DNA of 64,000 nt from CAZJVD01 sp964549505 (GTDB lineage: Bacteria; Bdellovibrionota; UBA1018; CAZJVD01). The notes under the pieces were generated by a model that was given only the letters and a program-made list of their open reading frames with translations, was not told the DNA's origin and did no database searches. Position numbers and translations under genes: made by a program. Below are positions 36,301 to 44,226 of this stretch, one piece after another. The stretch is taken from positions 62,001 through 126,000 of the forward strand of contig CAZJVD010000002.1 of NCBI GenBank assembly GCA_964549505.1, in the 5' to 3' direction. Numbering within the stretch: the first letter of the stretch is position 1; each line of letters starts with the position of its first letter.

Positions 36301-38280
36301 GGCCTCGCCGTTTCGATTCCTTACACCGTAACGGGCACGGCTACCGGCGGTGGCACGGACTACTCGATCACAGCAAGCCCGATCTCCATTGCCGCTGGAT
36401 CGACAACAACGACAGCTACGATCACTGTTGTCGATGACGCCTCTGCCGAACTGTCGGAGACCGTGATCCTGACGATCGGATCACCCACGAACGCAACCGC
36501 AGGCGCCACGAGCGTCCACACAGCGACGATCACAGACAATGAGCCGCCAGCAAACTTGACGTACTCGAGCCTGACCCCGACGTACTACATCGGCGTCACC
36601 ATCACGAACAATACGCCAACGGTATCCGGTACCGTCACAGGTTACTCGGTCAACCCTGCACTCCCGAACGGTCTTTCGCTCAACACCACGACAGGCGTCA
36701 TCTCAGGCGCAGCAACGGGAGCCGTCGCGCTTGCAACCTACACGGTGACAGCTTCGAACGCGTTTGGTTCGACGACAAAAGATATCGATATTACGGTCAC
36801 ACTCGCTCCTCCGACTGGTTTTGATTATCCGGACTGGCCGCTCGACGATCCGATGCGAATCGGCATCGCGATCCCAACACTCACACCGACGATCACGGGA
36901 TCCAGTATCACTTATTCGGCTACGGACGGATTGCCAGGCGGGCTTTCTCTCAACACGACGACAGGTGTGATTACCGGTACGCCAACTGAGTACATCGATA
37001 ACGTCGACTACGAGATCGTCGCCACGAATGCGGGTGGCTCTACCGCCTATACCTTTACCATGAGCGTGGATTACACATGGGTGATTGGTAACGGCGGAAG
37101 CGCGGATACCGGCATCTCTGACGGAAGCGCCGGCGACGGTGTTTGTGAAACGACTTTGGGTTCGGGTACCTGTACGGTTCGCGCAGCGATTCAGGAAGCT
37201 AATGCAATGGCAGGATTGCAAGCAGTCCAATACACGGGAACGAATGATCTTACGGTTGGCTCCGCGTACAGTGTCACAGACTCGCTCCTTTTTGTCGGCC
37301 CAGGCGGTGTATGTAACCAAAACGGTAAGATTGATCCGGCCCAAGCCAGCCGCGCATTTACGATCTCAGCCGGTACCGTCACACTCAAGAATCTTGCGAT
37401 CACGCGCGGTCTAGTAGACTCGCTGGATGGAGGCGCGATCTTGGTGTCGGGCGGCTCTCTCTCGATGCAAAGCTCCTGTGTTACCTCGTCGAGTACGACC
37501 ACGGCCGGAAACGGCGGATGCGTCGCCGTCACGGGTGCGGCCAGTACCTTAACTCTTCAGAGTACGACATTTGATACTTGCACGACCGTCACAGGCAGCA
37601 AGGGTGGCGCCGTGTACATGGGTAACGTGTCAGGTGCGATATCGGTTTCCGATTCGATCTTCAAGTCCAACACTGCCATCGGCGGTGGTGGCGGTGGAAT
37701 CTACGCGGACGCTGGAACTGGCTTCACGGTCGCACGTTCGTCCTTTCAAAACAACGCCGTGGGTAACACCGGTGGTGCTGGCGTACTTGTCATGCGCGAC
37801 GGAACCATCAAGGATTCAACATTCTCAGGTAACAACGGCCGATTCCCTACCATCACTCTCAATAAAGTCGGTGGGACACTGTATGTGACAAGTTCAACTA
37901 TTCATTTGAACACGAGTACCGTGATCACCACATCGGCGGGCGTGTATGCGACGGCAGGAAGCGTACGCATTCGGAATAACATCATCACGGAGAACCGCAA
38001 GAGCGACGCCTCTCTCGACAACTGCGGTGGGAACGTCACGAGCGATGGGTACAATATTACGGACACCGCCAATACCGACTGCCCTGTCACCGGTACAGGT
38101 GACCTTCCGAGCTCAACAGCTGGCTTATCAACAGCGGCTTCGGCGGAGTACTTTACGCTCCCGAACGGTAGCGCGGCGCTCGACTCTGGAGATAACACCG
38201 CTTGTTCGGCTTATGACCAGATTGGTAGCACGCGGCCGTTTGCAGGGACGTGTGATATCGGCGCGATCGAAAAGCATTAG
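33334..38280 (+). CDS. Calx-beta repeat lipoprotein with Ig-like, CSLREA-like and beta-helix parts
   Basis: This 1648-residue protein has a lipoprotein signal ending AVSGC (Cys30). About nine Calx-beta repeats of some 105-115 residues follow from about residue 55 to 1065, each starting APTV.W/S.A..QS.AE and ending near TITDNDA. Acidic residues at the repeat ends fit calcium binding. Two putative Ig/cadherin-like modules (LPNGLSLNTTTGVISG and its relative) cover about 1069-1250. A CSLREA-like motif (GVCETTLGSGTCTVRAAIQEAN) is near 1270, followed by a right-handed beta-helix to the end. Such proteins are typically surface-exposed adhesins. Location inside the motor cluster suggests it is cargo or a substrate contact. 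A weak 6-bp hairpin lies after the stop (38290-38305). Confidence 0.88.
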   Translation: MWNVRDSLLALKPYLVGLGIFALGAAVSGCEPPFTLNSASNANKKPADSPPTNSNAPTIFLNTTSQSAAEEAGTATVIVSLSRILSYDVVVNYTVSGTATAVNDYTAPDGSITILAGALSASESIAITNDAFAESSETIVLSFAAASPSTVSWTGSQTHTLTITDTDNGVATYVVNFSSATQTVAEGAGTATFTATLNATKAVDVTVPFTVGGTATNPADHNLADGSITILAGQLSGSQTFNLVDDSLDENSETVTVTMGVPTNAAAGTITVQTITITDNDAAPTIAWSAASQTVAESIGSITLTATLSTASGLAVTLPFSVAGGSTATSGSDFSVVTASPVTIAAGSLTQTVTINITDDALLEATETIVVNMGAPTNASLGATTSHTASITDNETAPTVTFAVATQSGAENGGAITVTINQSAVSGLATSIPYTIGNEAGKATLTTDYAITASPITIAAGSTSTTITITPVNDALDEADETVTLTLGAPTNATLGATTTDTVTITDDDAAPTVSVSATTQSVAENVASGNATVTVNLSAASGQTVTVDYATADGTAATGSDYTGVTGTLTFTAGQTSKTVDVSITNEAVNEASETFTFTLSNPSNTSVVTATQTVTITNDDAAPTVSVDNTTASVAEDVAAGKVVVTVNLTAASGQTITVDYATANGTATAGTDYTSTSGTLTFTAGQTSKTVDVPITNDALDEASETFTFTLSNPTIASIVTATQTVTITDDDTAPTVTWTAASQSGAESVGTMTVTAQLSAASGLDVTIPFTITGTASGSGTDYSITASPIAITAGSTTQTITVTVINDLLDEADETVVVTMGSPTNASQGVTTVHTATITDNDATPTVIWTAASQSAAESSNMTITAQLSAASGLDVSVPFTLTGTATGGGTDYSITASPITISAGSTTQTITITVNNDALDESDETVIATMGAPTNASQGATTVHTATITDDDATPTVQWTAASQSGAESVGTMTVTAQLSAASGLAVSIPYTVTGTATGGGTDYSITASPISIAAGSTTTTATITVVDDASAELSETVILTIGSPTNATAGATSVHTATITDNEPPANLTYSSLTPTYYIGVTITNNTPTVSGTVTGYSVNPALPNGLSLNTTTGVISGAATGAVALATYTVTASNAFGSTTKDIDITVTLAPPTGFDYPDWPLDDPMRIGIAIPTLTPTITGSSITYSATDGLPGGLSLNTTTGVITGTPTEYIDNVDYEIVATNAGGSTAYTFTMSVDYTWVIGNGGSADTGISDGSAGDGVCETTLGSGTCTVRAAIQEANAMAGLQAVQYTGTNDLTVGSAYSVTDSLLFVGPGGVCNQNGKIDPAQASRAFTISAGTVTLKNLAITRGLVDSLDGGAILVSGGSLSMQSSCVTSSSTTTAGNGGCVAVTGAASTLTLQSTTFDTCTTVTGSKGGAVYMGNVSGAISVSDSIFKSNTAIGGGGGGIYADAGTGFTVARSSFQNNAVGNTGGAGVLVMRDGTIKDSTFSGNNGRFPTITLNKVGGTLYVTSSTIHLNTSTVITTSAGVYATAGSVRIRNNIITENRKSDASLDNCGGNVTSDGYNITDTANTDCPVTGTGDLPSSTAGLSTAASAEYFTLPNGSAALDSGDNTACSAYDQIGSTRPFAGTCDIGAIEKH

Positions 38281-38378
38281 GCTCTGTTTCTAGGCTCTAG
38301 CCTAGTGCGTGTTCTCATTTGTTAAGAGCATCAGCCTTGTACGGCTACTTACCGATAAGATTTTGACGGAAGTATGTC

Positions 38379-41371
38379 ATGCGAAGGACCCACCTCTTCT
38401 ACGCCAGTCGCCTGCTTTTCTTCATAGCCACCTTAGCCGTGGGATCGAGCGGGTGCGTGTTTGAACTGGACGGGACGGAACCTAAGAAAAAATCCTCAGA
38501 CAGCGACTCATCCTCCGGCGACATCACGTCAAACACCGGCGCGCAACCCATCGTCTACTTCACAGCCGCATCGCAGTCCGTGAGCGAGGCGACCACAGCG
38601 CTCACCGTCACCGTCAACATCAATCAGAAAGTCACCTACCCCACGAGCGTGAACTACGTCATCAGCGGAACTGCATCGAATCCAGCCGATCACGGTCTCG
38701 TCGCTGGTACCGTCAACTTCCCGGCCGATTCGGACTCACAGGTCATCACACTCACAGGCATCAATGACACGACCGACGAGGACGACGAAACAATCATCAT
38801 CACGCTGACAACGGCCAGCAGTCTCGCTCTGGGAACGACTTCCATTCACACCATCATGATTCTCGATAACGATGCCGCTCCGACCATCAGCTTCGAAGCT
38901 GACAAAGCCGCAGCCGAAAACGCTGGAGCAGTGACCGTTACGCTCACCTTGAGTGCGGCGAGCGGAAAGACCGTTTCATCCAGCATGACCGTCGGAGGAA
39001 CGGCAACCGGCGGTGGTACGGACTATTCGACTGCCGGAATTCCGATTTCAATAGCGCCTGGCGCGACGAGTGCAGTCATCACCGTCACGATCGCAAGCGA
39101 CGCCCTCAACGAAACCGACGAGACTGTCTCATTCGCCTTTTCCGGTCTGACTAACGCAACAGCGGCCGCACCTGTCACACACACGCTCACCATCAATGAC
39201 GACGACGCAGCCCCTACGGTCTCCGTCGGCGCGGCGACTCAATCGGTAGCTGAAAACGTCGGAACCGGAAAAGCTACCGTGACNNNNNNNNNNNNNNNNN
39301 NNNNNNNNNNNNNNNNNNNNNNNNNNNNNNNNNNNNNNNNNNNNNNNNNNNNNNNNNNNNNNNNNNNNNNNNNNNNNNNNNNNCCGACGAAACTTTCACT
39401 TTCACACTCACAAACCCCGTCAACACTTCGATCATCACAGCCGCTCAAACGGTTACGATCACGGATGACGACGCAGCCCCCACGGTCTCCGTCAGCGCGG
39501 CGACTCAATCGGTAGCTGAAAACGTCGGAACCGGAAAAGCTACCGTGACCGTCAACCTCAGCGCGGCAAGCGGTCAATCGGTCACCGTCGACTACGCAAC
39601 AGCCGATGTCACCGCTGTAGCAGGCTCAGACTACACCGCCGCCTCTGGCACACTGACGTTTACAGCAGGTCAGGTTTCGAAAACAGTCGACGTCACGCTC
39701 AACAACGACGCGCTTGACGAAGCCGACGAAACTTTCACTTTCACACTCACAAACCCCGTCAACACTTCGATCATCACTGCCGCTCAAACGGTTACGATCA
39801 CCGACGACGACGCCACACCGAGCGTGACACTGACCAGCGCAGGACAAACCGTGGCTGAAAGCGCAGGAAGCGTGACCATCACAGCGCAACTCAGCGCAGT
39901 CAGCGGTCAGAATGTGACCGTCCCTTACACGGTCAGCGGAACAGCAGCACTTGTAACCGACCATGACCTTGCCGATAGCAGCATTGTCATTACGGCCGGA
40001 TCCTTGACTGGAAACGCCGTTTTCAATGTAACTGATGACGCGATCATCGAGAGTGGCGAAACAGTTATTTTCACCGTCACGGTTGGCGGTCTCGTCAACG
40101 CCAGCGCCGGAGCAACGACAGCTCACACCGTCACCATCAGCACGAACGATCAAACGATCACCGTCAATAGCACGACCGATACCGACGATGGAAACATCGG
40201 TGATGGTCTCTGTGAAACGGTAACAGGCAACAGCGTGTGCACGCTACGCGCGGCCATTCGCGAATCAAATTTGGCTACAGGCACCCAGACCATCTCGATT
40301 CCTGCAGCTACAACGATCACCTTATCTTCGGGAACCGCTCTTCCGACCATCAGCGGAGCCGTGACAATCACTGGGGGAGATCAGACGACAACCGTCGTCT
40401 CCGCAAGCGGTGCAACCGAGATCGTGACCTTCACCGCAGCAGCGACCGTGAGCACAATGACGTTTCAACAAGGCTCTTCGAACACGGACGGCGGTGCGAT
40501 CGTGATCAATAACGTAGCCGTGACCATGAGCTATGTGAACGTCATCGATAGCGCAACCGTGGTAGCTGGCCTCAACGGCGGCGCGATCTATGTGACGGGC
40601 GCCTCAGGCTCGTTGAGTATCGATCACTGTACGGTCTCGAACAATACTGCCACCGGCGCGGGCGGCGGAATCTACTTCAGTGCCAACACCACAGGTACTG
40701 TGGACTACTGTCTTTTTGACTCGAACACCGCGTTCACTACGGGCGGCGGTGCGATCGGCTCGGCCTCCGGTGGCACACTCACCGTTCGGCGCAGTCTTTT
40801 CACGAACAACATCGCCTCGAACGTCAATGGCGGCGCTCTCTATCTCGCAAAAACAAGCACTATCGAGAACAACACGATCACGAGTAACACCGGCTTTCGT
40901 GGCGGCGGTGTTTACGTTGCATCTAACACGAGCACCTTGATCAACAACACGATCACAGACAACGATACCGGCACCAATACGGATGCCGGTGGCCTCAAAG
41001 TTACGGGCGGAACTGCGGTCGCTTCGTTACGTAACAATATCATTGGCGACAATCTCACCACCTCGGGCGGCGCAACCGACAACTGTCGCACCAGCGTAGG
41101 CGGAACGATCACGTCTGTTGGTTACAACCTCAGCGATACGAGCACTGCGGATTGCCCTCTCCTCAGCGCCGGCGACATACCCAGCGGCACACTCACTCTT
41201 TCGGCACTCGCCGATAACGGCGGACCGACACAAACAATGGCCATCAGTTCCCCAAGTGACGCAATCGATAGCGGAACCAACACCAGCTGCCCGGCTACCG
41301 ACCAACGCGGCTTTACGCGCCCCGATACAACTTTCAACGTCTGCGATATTGGCGCCTATGAAATCCAATAG
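38379..41371 (+). CDS. Second Calx-beta/CSLREA-like beta-helix lipoprotein, interrupted by an assembly gap
   Basis: The signal peptide ends in the lipobox GSSGC, followed by a Lys/Ser/Asp-rich linker. Calx-beta repeats resume as in the preceding gene: two complete and one partial before the gap, then part of one and two more after it. A CSLREA-like motif (GDGLCETVTGNSVCTLRAAI) and a beta-helix end the protein. Bases 39284-39383 are unknown (N). The frame before the gap differs from that after it, yet both sides encode the same repeat family, so I treat it as one gene whose gap size is wrong. If exactly one 339-base unit spans the gap, the missing stretch is 173 bases, the frame is restored and the protein has 1021 residues. 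Confidence 0.82.
39198..39812 (+). repeat. Near-identical 339-bp tandem Calx-beta repeat units
   Basis: The stretch beginning GACGACGCAGCCCC occurs before the gap (39201) and after it (39467). Over about 80 bases the two copies differ at only two or three positions. The block starting CCGACGAAACTTTCAC occurs at 39384 and again at 39723, 339 bases apart, with very few differences. A 339-bp unit (113 codons) fits one Calx-beta domain. Such high DNA identity implies recent duplication or ongoing gene conversion in this gene, unlike the more diverged repeats of the neighbouring gene. Confidence 0.85.
39284..39383. other. Assembly gap of 100 unknown bases
   Basis: One hundred Ns lie within near-identical Calx-beta repeats. 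The round number suggests a placeholder rather than a measured distance. The flanking repeats differ at only a few bases, which explains why assembly failed here. The real length is probably 173 bases or 173 plus a multiple of 339. Confidence 0.95.
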
Positions 41372-41480
41372 ATATTTTTATAAGTTATTGATTTTATTAT
41401 TATTTAATAAGATGCAGTGCGGCTTTAAATAATTTGCATTTCATAACTTTATTAAGTAAAATTCATTATAAGGGGTTTTC
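41372..41480 (+). promoter_or_regulatory. AT-rich leader before the third Agl-Glt-like block
   Basis: This 109-base spacer is strongly AT-rich and ends in an AAGGGG ribosome site five bases before the ATG at 41481. It is the third such island in the cluster and probably carries the promoter for the five-gene block 41481-46600. Exact promoter boxes could not be fixed. Confidence 0.4.
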
Positions 41481-41882
41481 ATGTATCGTGTCCAAAGCAC
41501 CGATCAACACACTCTCCGCCGCAGCTCGACGGTCCGTTGGCGTATGCGCTCATCGGCCTCGTGGGCCCCGTGGGCATTGATGATTGCCTTCGGCCTCGTC
41601 GTTGCGCTGAGTTCGTTCGCCGAACCCCAGACTACCCGCACTGCCCCGACTACGAAGACCGCTACGAAGGCTGGCGATAAGAAGCATCCGCCGAGCGACC
41701 GCGCCAACAAGCTCGATTTTGATGACTCCCTGATCGAAGGCGTCAACAAACAACCTCTCGATAGCCTCGCGCAGATTTCGGATGCCGACAAAAAACGCAA
41801 GCGTCGCCATCTCTATATGAAGCGCTCCGGTTACGACTCCGAAACCAAACTGCTTGTTAAGGAGTTGAAACTCACACCATGA
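41481..41882 (+). CDS. Small membrane-anchored or secreted protein of the Agl-Glt-like cluster
   Basis: The 133-residue protein has a basic N-terminal region of about 25 residues, one hydrophobic segment (APWALMIAFGLVVALSSFA) that is a signal peptide or anchor, a Thr/Lys-rich linker and a highly charged C-terminal part: NKLDFDDSLIEGVNKQPLDS, then KRKRRHLYMKRSGYDSE. I do not recognise a named domain, but the well-defined charged motif suggests a conserved small family. Its stop overlaps the start of the AgmX-domain gene by four bases. A periplasmic partner of that TonB-like protein is the simplest inference. Confidence 0.68.
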   Translation: MYRVQSTDQHTLRRSSTVRWRMRSSASWAPWALMIAFGLVVALSSFAEPQTTRTAPTTKTATKAGDKKHPPSDRANKLDFDDSLIEGVNKQPLDSLAQISDADKKRKRRHLYMKRSGYDSETKLLVKELKLTP

Positions 41883-43399
41883 AGCCCAGCGAACTGCTCG
41901 TCCGCATTCATGAACCTAAGAAGCGCCGAAACGCAGAAGCTCTCGCCACACTCGTATGGGACACTCGCAAACCGCTGGCTCTAGGTTTTCCGTTTCGCTA
42001 CGTTCTCGAAAAAACAGCCGAAGGCTTTCGCGTACGTGATCTCAGTGGCGAAATTGGCGAACTACAAAAAGATTCTGTTCTTGAGATCTCCGAAACTATT
42101 GTTAAACAAAACAAGCCCATCGAACTCGATGCGTTTCACATCACCCTTTCAAAAACATCCGACGCGCGTCCGGCGTTTGCAACATCTCCAGAACTTGAAA
42201 ACCTCGAAGAGCTGCCGAAAGGCGCCGAACTTCGTGTCAGTGAGACACTCGGCGAAATCTTAGTCGCCACCGTCGCATTCGATCGTCAGTTCGCTGGAGT
42301 CGTCGCCGGTCGTCGCATCTTCGAACTACACGCCGATGGCGACGAGTATAGACTCAAGTCACTGGTCTCCGGTCTCACCGTAAAAAATGGAGACACACTC
42401 GAGTTCACCGAAGGCCAATCACAGGATCTCAGTTACGCCATGCTCACCCAGCACTCTGTGATCTGGGGTCCACACCAATGGCACTTTCATGGTGTGGCCA
42501 AGGTCAACCTCAAGCTCATACCGAAACTACGCGTATCAAGGGACCGAGAAACAGGTGTGTTTGGGCGAAGTCTTGCTGGTTCACTCGCAGCGCTACTCGT
42601 ACTCCTCCTCACTGTCGCGATCTGGCCGAAGGCGCCCGTCGAAGAAACACCCGAAAGCATTCCTCCTCAGTACGCACAAGTTATTCTACAACGGCCGAAA
42701 CCGCCGCAAGACGAGACAAAGCCAGCTGCCCCTGAAGCGGCCGCACCCAACGTGACAAAAGCGAAAGACGCAGCCGTCGTGCAGGCTTTCCGCGCAAAAG
42801 CACTTCAGAGCGCCGTTAGTCAGCTCATGAAGGGCGGCCTCACAACTCTCCTCATGCAGTCCGATCTTGTCTCGCGAAACGCAACGAGCAAGGCGCGCGG
42901 AGTTTTTGATGATCGGGCAAAGGGAAAGCTTGATCCCGGCGCACTCGCAGGTTTGACAAAGTCACGCGATGTCAACGTTACGGAATTGGGCGGCGCCTCG
43001 GACGGATCGAATGTCGGTTACGGCAAAGGACAAAAAGCCGGAGTGGCCGGCCAAGGATCTGCTTTTGTCGCACTCGATACCGGAGGATCTTTTGTGGAAA
43101 ACGGTCTGACAAAAGACGAAGTGGGTAAAGTCATCCACGCTCACATGAGCGAGATTCGATACTGCTACGAATCCTCGATGATTCAGAACCCATCAGTCGA
43201 AGGAAAACTTCAGGTCGACTTCTCCATTGGTCCACAGGGCGTGGTCACACAGGCCGGCGTTCAAGAAACCACAACTCAGTCTACGAGACTTGACGACTGC
43301 GTTATCCGACGCTTGGTCAAGTGGCAGTTCCCGAAACCCAAAGGCGGAACGACGGTCGCCGTCGCCTACCCCTTTGTCTTTAAGAAACTTGGGAGATAA
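41879..43399 (+). CDS. TonB-like energy transducer with AgmX/PglI C-terminal domain, GltG/GltJ-like
   Basis: Of 506 residues, about 1-215 form a cytoplasmic beta-rich region, possibly one or two FHA-like modules. One membrane segment follows at about 225-246 (SLAGSLAALLVLLLTVAIW), then a Pro/Ala-rich periplasmic linker and a C-terminal domain from about 410. That domain (GLTKDEVGKVIHAHMSEIRY, Cys in RYCYES, GKLQVDFSIGPQGVV, second Cys in LDDCVIRRLVKWQFP) is the AgmX/PglI C-terminal type, a TonB relative named from Myxococcus gliding proteins. The architecture cytoplasmic domain-TM-linker-TonB matches GltG. It likely transmits motor force across the periplasm to the outer-membrane barrel encoded next. 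Confidence 0.87.
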   Translation: MKPSELLVRIHEPKKRRNAEALATLVWDTRKPLALGFPFRYVLEKTAEGFRVRDLSGEIGELQKDSVLEISETIVKQNKPIELDAFHITLSKTSDARPAFATSPELENLEELPKGAELRVSETLGEILVATVAFDRQFAGVVAGRRIFELHADGDEYRLKSLVSGLTVKNGDTLEFTEGQSQDLSYAMLTQHSVIWGPHQWHFHGVAKVNLKLIPKLRVSRDRETGVFGRSLAGSLAALLVLLLTVAIWPKAPVEETPESIPPQYAQVILQRPKPPQDETKPAAPEAAAPNVTKAKDAAVVQAFRAKALQSAVSQLMKGGLTTLLMQSDLVSRNATSKARGVFDDRAKGKLDPGALAGLTKSRDVNVTELGGASDGSNVGYGKGQKAGVAGQGSAFVALDTGGSFVENGLTKDEVGKVIHAHMSEIRYCYESSMIQNPSVEGKLQVDFSIGPQGVVTQAGVQETTTQSTRLDDCVIRRLVKWQFPKPKGGTTVAVAYPFVFKKLGR

Positions 43400-43404
43400 G
43401 GGTC

Positions 43405-44226
43405 ATGCGTAACGTTCACTCCGTCTTTTCAAAGTCATACTTGTTTTCGCTTTCGCTCGCGCTTTCCGCAACGCTGTTGCTCACAAACACTCCGGTTCGT
43501 GCCGCGGATGACGAACCCGAAGTCACCGCCGCCGATGTTCCGGCCGAAGAGACATCCGGTGCTCAAAAAGTTCCAGCACAGAAAGCCGACCGCGCCAATG
43601 TTCAACGCATCAAGAGCAAGTACTGGGCGCGCGGCGAAGAGAGTGGATTGGGAGTCGTTCAGAACCGAACCTTCACGAAATCCGGCCGCTTTCAAATAGG
43701 CCTGCTCGGCGGAATGGCATTCACCGATCCCTTCTTAAACGTTCGCATGGCAGGACTAGGCGTTGGTTACCACTTCACTGAGACCTTCTCGCTCAATCTG
43801 CTTTACTGGAAATACTTTGCACAGTCATCGACGGCTCTGAAAACTTTCGAAGAAACCCGTGGCGCGACGGCCAACACGAACTATCCGCAACATTATCTGG
43901 GCGGCGAAAGTACTTGGAGTTTCTTGTACGGTAAACTGGCTCTCTTTGACGCGAAAATCATTTACTACGACATGAACGTCGCCCTCGGCATGGGCGCAGT
44001 CAAGACCGAGTCGGGCACTAATCCAGCTCCTTCGGTCGGCGTCGGCCAACGGTTTTTCTTAAACCGTTCGTTCTCACTTCGTCTCGACTATCGCCTCGTC
44101 GTCTTTAAAGAGGACATTCTCGAGAAGCAAATCAGATCACGGATCGGCCAGGTGACCGGATCGCGAACCAATTTCTCAAATAATATTTCGGTTGGTATCG
44201 ACTTTCTCTTTGGAGGCGACGAATGA
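43405..44226 (+). CDS. Outer-membrane beta-barrel protein of the myxobacterial GltA/GltB-like type
   Basis: The protein has 273 residues. The signal peptide (hydrophobic SLSLALSATLLLT, cleavage near VRA) is followed by an acidic Pro-rich stretch. From about residue 80 alternating aromatic strands start with VVQNRTFTKSGRFQIGLLGG and end FSNNISVGIDFLF; about eight strands are likely. The QNR.F.K motif and the spacing Dpf...GVGYHFTETFSL resemble the outer-membrane barrel family found beside AgmX-type proteins in myxobacteria. It starts five bases after the TonB-like gene and overlaps the next TPR gene by four bases. It may be the outer-membrane end of the trans-envelope complex. Confidence 0.83.
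   Translation: MRNVHSVFSKSYLFSLSLALSATLLLTNTPVRAADDEPEVTAADVPAEETSGAQKVPAQKADRANVQRIKSKYWARGEESGLGVVQNRTFTKSGRFQIGLLGGMAFTDPFLNVRMAGLGVGYHFTETFSLNLLYWKYFAQSSTALKTFEETRGATANTNYPQHYLGGESTWSFLYGKLALFDAKIIYYDMNVALGMGAVKTESGTNPAPSVGVGQRFFLNRSFSLRLDYRLVVFKEDILEKQIRSRIGQVTGSRTNFSNNISVGIDFLFGGDE

Noticed and set aside
33500..36540. Regular repeats considered as a possible CRISPR array or DNA satellite
   Set aside because: The period is about 300-340 bases, in frame, and encodes diverged Calx-beta domains; no short direct repeats with unique spacers are present.
38290..38305. 6-bp stem hairpin after the first Calx-beta gene, considered as a terminator
   Set aside because: The stem is short and no T-run follows, so it cannot be supported as an intrinsic terminator.
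39384..39515. Frame continuing from 38379 through the Ns to a stop near 39515
   Set aside because: It results from the arbitrary gap length. After the gap this frame reads Arg/Ser-rich nonsense while the neighbouring frame continues the Calx-beta repeat.
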